A stretch of DNA of 20,169 nucleotides, taken from Bacillota bacterium. GTDB lineage: Bacteria > Bacillota > Clostridia > Acetivibrionales > DSM-1351. This document shows positions 16,538 through 20,169 of this stretch, in pieces (within the stretch, counting starts at the first letter, position 1; the number at the start of each line of letters is the position of its first letter). The notes beneath the pieces are model-generated. The model saw only the letters and a program-made list of their open reading frames with translations, had not been told where the DNA came from and ran no database searches. The position numbers and the translations under genes are program-made. Where the stretch lies: positions 1 through 20,169 of the forward strand of contig JAEZIV010000063.1 in assembly GCA_023436515.1 (NCBI GenBank). Direction: 5' to 3'.

Positions 16538-17926
16538 GTGGCAGTTGAAAAGACAATGGAAAAAATAGTAGCTTTAGCTAAGAACAGAGGCTTTGTATAT
16601 CCCGGATCTGATATATACGGTGGTTTGGCAAACGCTTGGGATTACGGTCCTCTTGGCGTTGAGCTTAAGAACAATGTAAAAAAAGCCTGGTGGCGTAAAT
16701 TTATTCAGGAGAGCCAATACAATGTTGGTGTAGATTGTGCAATCCTTATGAACCCTCAGGTATGGGTTGCTTCAGGACATGTTGGAGGCTTCAGCGATCC
16801 CCTCATAGACTGCAAGGATTGTAAATCCCGTCACAGAGCTGACAAGCTCATTGAAGACTGGAACATGGAGAATAATATCGAGTTCAAGGTTGACGGCTTA
16901 AAGAATGAAGAGCTGATGGAATATATTAAAGATAAGGGAGTTAAATGCCCAAACTGTAACTCTGCAAACTTCACTGATATCAGAAAGTTTAATCTTATGT
17001 TTAAGACCTTCCAGGGTGTAACTGAAGATTCAAAGGCTGAAATCTTTTTAAGACCTGAAACAGCTCAGGGAATATTCGTAAACTTTAAAAATGTTCAGAG
17101 AACTTCAAGAAGGAAAATACCCTTTGGTATAGGACAAATTGGCAAATCCTTTAGAAATGAGATTACCCCAGGTAACTTTACCTTCAGAACTCGTGAGTTT
17201 GAACAGATGGAGCTTGAATTCTTCTGTGAACCCGGTAAGGATTTGGAATGGTTTGATTATTGGAAGGATTTCTGTTATCAATGGCTGCTTAAGCTAAACA
17301 TGAAACCGGAATCCCTAAAGCTTCGTGACCATGATAAAGAGGAGCTGTCTCATTACAGTAATGCTACTACAGATATAGAATTCCTATTCCCATTTGGATG
17401 GGGAGAATTATGGGGAATTGCCGACAGAACTGACTACGACCTGAAACAACATATGCTTCATTCAAAGGATGATTTGTCATATTTTGACCCCACAACAAAC
17501 GAAAAATATGTACCATATTGTATTGAGCCTTCACTTGGTGCAGATAGAGTTACTCTGGCATTCCTGTGTGAGGCCTACAATGAGGAAGAGGTTTCAGAAG
17601 GGGATACCAGAACTGTTTTGAAGTTCCATCCTGCTCTGGCACCTGTAAAAATAGCTATCCTTCCTTTGTCAAAAAAGCTTGGAGAAGAGGCTGACAAGGT
17701 TTATCAAATGCTTACAAAAAAATATGTTTGTGAGTACGACGAAACCGGTAGCATAGGTAAGAGATACAGAAGGCAGGATGAAATAGGTACACCATTCTGC
17801 ATAACCTTTGACTTTGATTCTCTTGAAGATAAGAGTGTAACAATAAGAGACAGAGATACCATGCAGCAGGTTAGAGTAAAAATTGATGAATTGGATTCTT
17901 ATTTTATAGAGAAATTTGATTTTTAA
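16538..17926 (+). CDS. glyS: Glycyl-tRNA synthetase, homodimeric class II type
   Basis: The enzyme charges tRNA-Gly with glycine using ATP. At 462 residues it is the single-chain dimeric type, not the alpha2-beta2 type. Start region: [20 protein letters not shown] then [10 protein letters not shown]. Cysteine pairs at C92/C95 and C137/C140 (CKDC, CPNC) probably bind zinc. Class II motif 2 is [20 protein letters not shown] (205-224), and motif 3 lies in [12 protein letters not shown] near 332-343. The C-terminal anticodon-binding domain begins near 370 ([11 protein letters not shown]). The start is GTG at 16538 with AGGAGG eight bases upstream, and the next residues [18 protein letters not shown] fit the family. 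No T-box leader is visible, so control by uncharged tRNA is not indicated. Confidence 0.97.
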   Translation: MAVEKTMEKIVALAKNRGFVYPGSDIYGGLANAWDYGPLGVELKNNVKKAWWRKFIQESQYNVGVDCAILMNPQVWVASGHVGGFSDPLIDCKDCKSRHRADKLIEDWNMENNIEFKVDGLKNEELMEYIKDKGVKCPNCNSANFTDIRKFNLMFKTFQGVTEDSKAEIFLRPETAQGIFVNFKNVQRTSRRKIPFGIGQIGKSFRNEITPGNFTFRTREFEQMELEFFCEPGKDLEWFDYWKDFCYQWLLKLNMKPESLKLRDHDKEELSHYSNATTDIEFLFPFGWGELWGIADRTDYDLKQHMLHSKDDLSYFDPTTNEKYVPYCIEPSLGADRVTLAFLCEAYNEEEVSEGDTRTVLKFHPALAPVKIAILPLSKKLGEEADKVYQMLTKKYVCEYDETGSIGKRYRRQDEIGTPFCITFDFDSLEDKSVTIRDRDTMQQVRVKIDELDSYFIEKFDF

Positions 17927-17972
17927 TAGATCATTTACGTATAAAATTATTTATTGCGGATATGATGTTCTT

Positions 17973-17997
17973 ATGCAGGCATTTTCCATGCCTGCAT
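17973..17997 (+). terminator. Candidate glyS terminator hairpin
   Basis: ATGCAGGCAT (17973-17982) and ATGCCTGCAT (17988-17997) form a perfect ten-base-pair stem with a five-base loop, 46 bases after the glyS stop. TTAATTGCC follows, so the U-run is lacking; it may protect the 3' end or need a helper factor. Confidence 0.6.
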
Positions 17998-18013
17998 TAA
18001 TTGCCTATACATA

Positions 18014-18031
18014 AAGTTAAGATATTAACAA
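18014..18031. promoter_or_regulatory. Rex-like operator upstream of ppdK
   Basis: The sequence AAGTTAAGATATTAACAA fits the Rex consensus TTGTTAANNNNTTAACAA at 12 of the 14 fixed positions, with a perfect GTTAA-N4-TTAAC core. Rex is the NADH/NAD+-sensing repressor of fermentation genes in Clostridia. The site is 95 bases before the ppdK start and overlaps a weak promoter-like pair (TTGCCT 18001-18006, TATTAA 18023-18028). Confidence 0.6.
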
Positions 18032-18062
18032 TATTCTTTACTTTGGGCAACCATTCGAGCAT

Positions 18063-18098
18063 AAATTGCATGATGTATGCAATTTTGTTTATACATCA
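18063..18098 (+). other. Mutually exclusive hairpins in the ppdK leader
   Basis: Stem A: AAATTGCAT (18063-18071) pairs perfectly with ATGCAATTT (18077-18085). Stem B: TGATGTAT (18071-18078) pairs perfectly with ATACATCA (18091-18098). They share bases and cannot coexist. Both lie before the ribosome site AGGAGGG (18113-18119). Stem A could equally be a DNA operator dyad. Confidence 0.5.
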
Positions 18099-18125
18099 AT
18101 TTTAGAGTGTACAGGAGGGTTTTAA

Positions 18126-20169
18126 ATGTCAAAGTACGTTTATCTTTTTAGCGAAGGAAATGCATCGATGAAAAACCTTCTTGGAGGCAAGGGAGCAAAC
18201 CTGGCTGAAATGACAGGTCTGGGACTTCCCGTTCCAAGAGGATTCACAGTTACTACTGAAGCATGTATAAGATACTACAATGATGGTAAAGTAATAGCGC
18301 CTGAGATCGAAACAGAGATTTATGAGATGATGACTAAGACCGAGAAAATTGTCGGCAAGACCTTTGGTGATCCCACAAATCCATTTCTGGTTTCAGTAAG
18401 ATCAGGTGCTAGAGCATCCATGCCGGGTATGATGGACACAATACTTAACCTTGGACTCAATGACCAGGTTGTGGAAGGTCTCGCTAAGCTTACAAACAAT
18501 GAGAGATTTGCCTACGACAGCTATAGAAGATTCATTCAAATGTTTTCTGACGTTGTCATGGAGGTAGACAAACCCAGGTTTGAAAAAATTCTCGATGCAA
18601 TCAAAGAAGAAAAGAACGCTAAATTTGACACGGACTTAACTGCAGAGGATCTAAAGGAAGTAGTAAGAAGATACAAAGAATTATTTAAATCTGTAAAGGG
18701 CTTTGATTTCCCACAGGAGCCTAAAATACAGCTGATGGAAGCTGTAAAGGCGGTTTTCCGCTCATGGGACAACCCCCGTGCAATAGTATACAGAAGACTT
18801 AATGACATACCGGGTGATTGGGGAACGGCTGTAAATGTACAGGAAATGGTATATGGAAATATGGGTAATGATTCCGGTACAGGAGTTGCCTTTACAAGAA
18901 ACCCATCGACAGGTGAAAAGAAGCTTTACGGTGAATTCCTTATGAATGCACAAGGTGAAGACGTTGTTGCAGGTATAAGAACTCCGCAGCCTATGGAGCA
19001 GATGAAGCTTGTTAATGAAGATGCTTACAACCAGTTTATAGGCATAGCTGAAACCCTTGAAAAGCATTACCGTGATATGCAGGATATGGAGTTTACCATT
19101 GAGAAGGGTAAGCTGTTCATGCTTCAGACCAGAAATGGAAAGAGGACTGCTGCCGCTGCTTTGAAAATAGCAGTAGATTTAGTTACCGAGGGTATGATAA
19201 CAAAGGAAGAGGCCTTGATGAAGGTTGATCCAAAGCAGTTGGACGCACTTTTGCATCCTAACTTTGAACCCAAGGCACTGAAGGCTGCAAAGCCTGTAGC
19301 AAAGGGTCTCCCTGCATCACCGGGAGCAGCGACCGGGCGTGTATACTTTGAGGCTGAGGAAGCTGTTGAGGCATCCAAGGGCGGTGAAAAGAAAATTATT
19401 TTGGTTAGAATGGAAACTTCTCCTGAAGATATCGAAGGTATGCATGTATCGCAAGGTATACTTACAGGACGCGGTGGTATGACCTCCCACGCAGCTGTTG
19501 TTGCACGTGGAATGGGTACCTGCTGTGTTGCCGGCTGCAGCGATATTAAGATAAATGAAGATGAGAAATATTTTATTGATAAGGATGGCAGGAAGTATGT
19601 TGAAGGTGACTGGATATCACTTGACGGTTCAACCGGTAATGTATATGGTGAAAAGCTTCCAACCATTGAACCTGAAATGACAGGGGATTTTTCAACCTTG
19701 ATGCAATGGGCTGATGAAACCAGAACACTAAAGGTCAGAACAAATGCAGATACTCCTGCAGATGCTGCTCAGGCAATCAAGTTTGGAGCTGAGGGTATCG
19801 GACTGTGCCGTACAGAGCATATGTTCTTTGAAGCTGACAGAATTCCTGCCATGAGGGAAATGATTGTTGCGAGAACAGAAGAACAGAGAAGGAAGGCTTT
19901 AGATAAGCTGCTTCCAATGCAGAGAAGTGACTTTGAGGGTCTATTCAAGGAAATGAAGGGTTACCCCGTAACCATCAGATTCCTGGATCCTCCTCTCCAT
20001 GAATTCCTGCCACAGGCTGATGAGGATATTGATGCATTGGCTAAGGAAATGGGAATGACCTTTGCTGATCTTAAGGGAATTGTTTCAGATTTGCATGAGT
20101 TCAATCCTATGATGGGACATCGTGGCTGCCGTCTCGCAGTATCCTATCCGGAAATAGCTGAAATGCAAA
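18126..20169 (+). CDS. ppdK: Pyruvate, phosphate dikinase (3' end outside window)
   Basis: PpdK interconverts pyruvate, ATP and phosphate with PEP, AMP and pyrophosphate; in cellulolytic Clostridia it can work in glycolysis in place of, or beside, pyruvate kinase. The frame is open from 18126 to the window edge (681 codons of about 875). The ATP-binding half starts KYVYLFSEGNASMKNLLGGK and contains SVRSGARASMPGMMDTILNL. The swivelling phosphohistidine domain has GRGGMTSHAAVVARGMG, with T453, S454 and the phosphorylated H455 at the same numbers as in the C. symbiosum enzyme. The PEP-binding part begins with EGIGLCRTEHMFF and continues past RFLDPPLHEFLPQ to GHRGCRLAVSYPEIAEMQ at the edge. AGGAGGG lies six bases before the ATG. 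The leader carries a Rex-like site and alternative hairpins. Confidence 0.97.
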   Translation, partial: MSKYVYLFSEGNASMKNLLGGKGANLAEMTGLGLPVPRGFTVTTEACIRYYNDGKVIAPEIETEIYEMMTKTEKIVGKTFGDPTNPFLVSVRSGARASMPGMMDTILNLGLNDQVVEGLAKLTNNERFAYDSYRRFIQMFSDVVMEVDKPRFEKILDAIKEEKNAKFDTDLTAEDLKEVVRRYKELFKSVKGFDFPQEPKIQLMEAVKAVFRSWDNPRAIVYRRLNDIPGDWGTAVNVQEMVYGNMGNDSGTGVAFTRNPSTGEKKLYGEFLMNAQGEDVVAGIRTPQPMEQMKLVNEDAYNQFIGIAETLEKHYRDMQDMEFTIEKGKLFMLQTRNGKRTAAAALKIAVDLVTEGMITKEEALMKVDPKQLDALLHPNFEPKALKAAKPVAKGLPASPGAATGRVYFEAEEAVEASKGGEKKIILVRMETSPEDIEGMHVSQGILTGRGGMTSHAAVVARGMGTCCVAGCSDIKINEDEKYFIDKDGRKYVEGDWISLDGSTGNVYGEKLPTIEPEMTGDFSTLMQWADETRTLKVRTNADTPADAAQAIKFGAEGIGLCRTEHMFFEADRIPAMREMIVARTEEQRRKALDKLLPMQRSDFEGLFKEMKGYPVTIRFLDPPLHEFLPQADEDIDALAKEMGMTFADLKGIVSDLHEFNPMMGHRGCRLAVSYPEIAEMQ

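Noticed and set aside
19124..19666. 180-codon open frame on the minus strand opposite ppdK
   Set aside because: It is antisense to a fully conserved ppdK domain region. The translation is a low-information Ser/Pro/Ala-rich string and there is no sign of independent coding.

Overview
The window looks like chromosomal core DNA of a low-GC, anaerobic Gram-positive bacterium of the class Clostridia. I infer a relative of the cellulolytic Ruminiclostridium group (Clostridium cellulolyticum / C. papyrosolvens). The reasons are AT-rich, purine-rich coding strands, strong GGAGG ribosome binding sites, a CIRCE-controlled hrcA-grpE-dnaK-dnaJ cluster, the Bacillus/Clostridium order yicC-remA-gmk-rpoZ, a homodimer-type glycyl-tRNA synthetase and a pyruvate phosphate dikinase. 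No species can be proven from the sequence alone.

Layout. 1-1259: the end of an ECF-transporter ATPase and its EcfT membrane partner, separated by an unusually GC-rich spacer full of small palindromes. 1263-2102 (minus): a membrane-anchored permuted papain-like (YiiX/NlpC-P60 type) hydrolase, convergent with ecfT. 2255-2770: a small polytopic membrane protein. 2771-3132: 362 bases without a gene but with several RNA-type hairpins. 3133-4914: two adjacent HD-domain nucleotide hydrolases (dGTPase and YfbR-like 5'-deoxynucleotidase). 5012-6774: a class IV PLP aminotransferase with its own sigma-A promoter, then a membrane protein ending in a strong terminator. 6862-11988: heat-shock cluster hrcA-grpE-dnaK, terminator, dnaJ. 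12052-14097: prmA-rsmE-cheY, tightly overlapped and closed by a terminator. 14244-16462: promoter, then yicC-remA-gmk-rpoZ. 16538-17926: glyS. 18126-end: ppdK (incomplete at the window edge), preceded by a Rex-like operator and switchable hairpins.

How the genes work together. HrcA should repress its own operon through CIRCE, so chaperone supply (GrpE, DnaK, DnaJ) follows protein-folding load. The terminator between dnaK and dnaJ implies lower or separately controlled dnaJ expression. Dgt plus the YfbR-like enzyme form a plausible dNTP/dNMP catabolic pair. PrmA and RsmE modify ribosomal protein L11 and 16S rRNA, and a CheY-type receiver is translationally coupled to them. YicC, RemA, Gmk and omega form a housekeeping and regulatory operon. 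PpdK interconverts PEP and pyruvate, and the Rex-like site suggests redox (NADH/NAD+) control.

I do not see a clearly new multi-gene system. Most coding content is ordinary. The items most worth checking are non-coding: a hairpin of type TACGC...GCGTA fused to the ribosome binding sites of ecfT and remA, a 21-bp interrupted palindrome touching the hrcA -35 box, the G-U-rich hairpin ahead of dgt, and the Rex-like site plus alternative hairpins ahead of ppdK.
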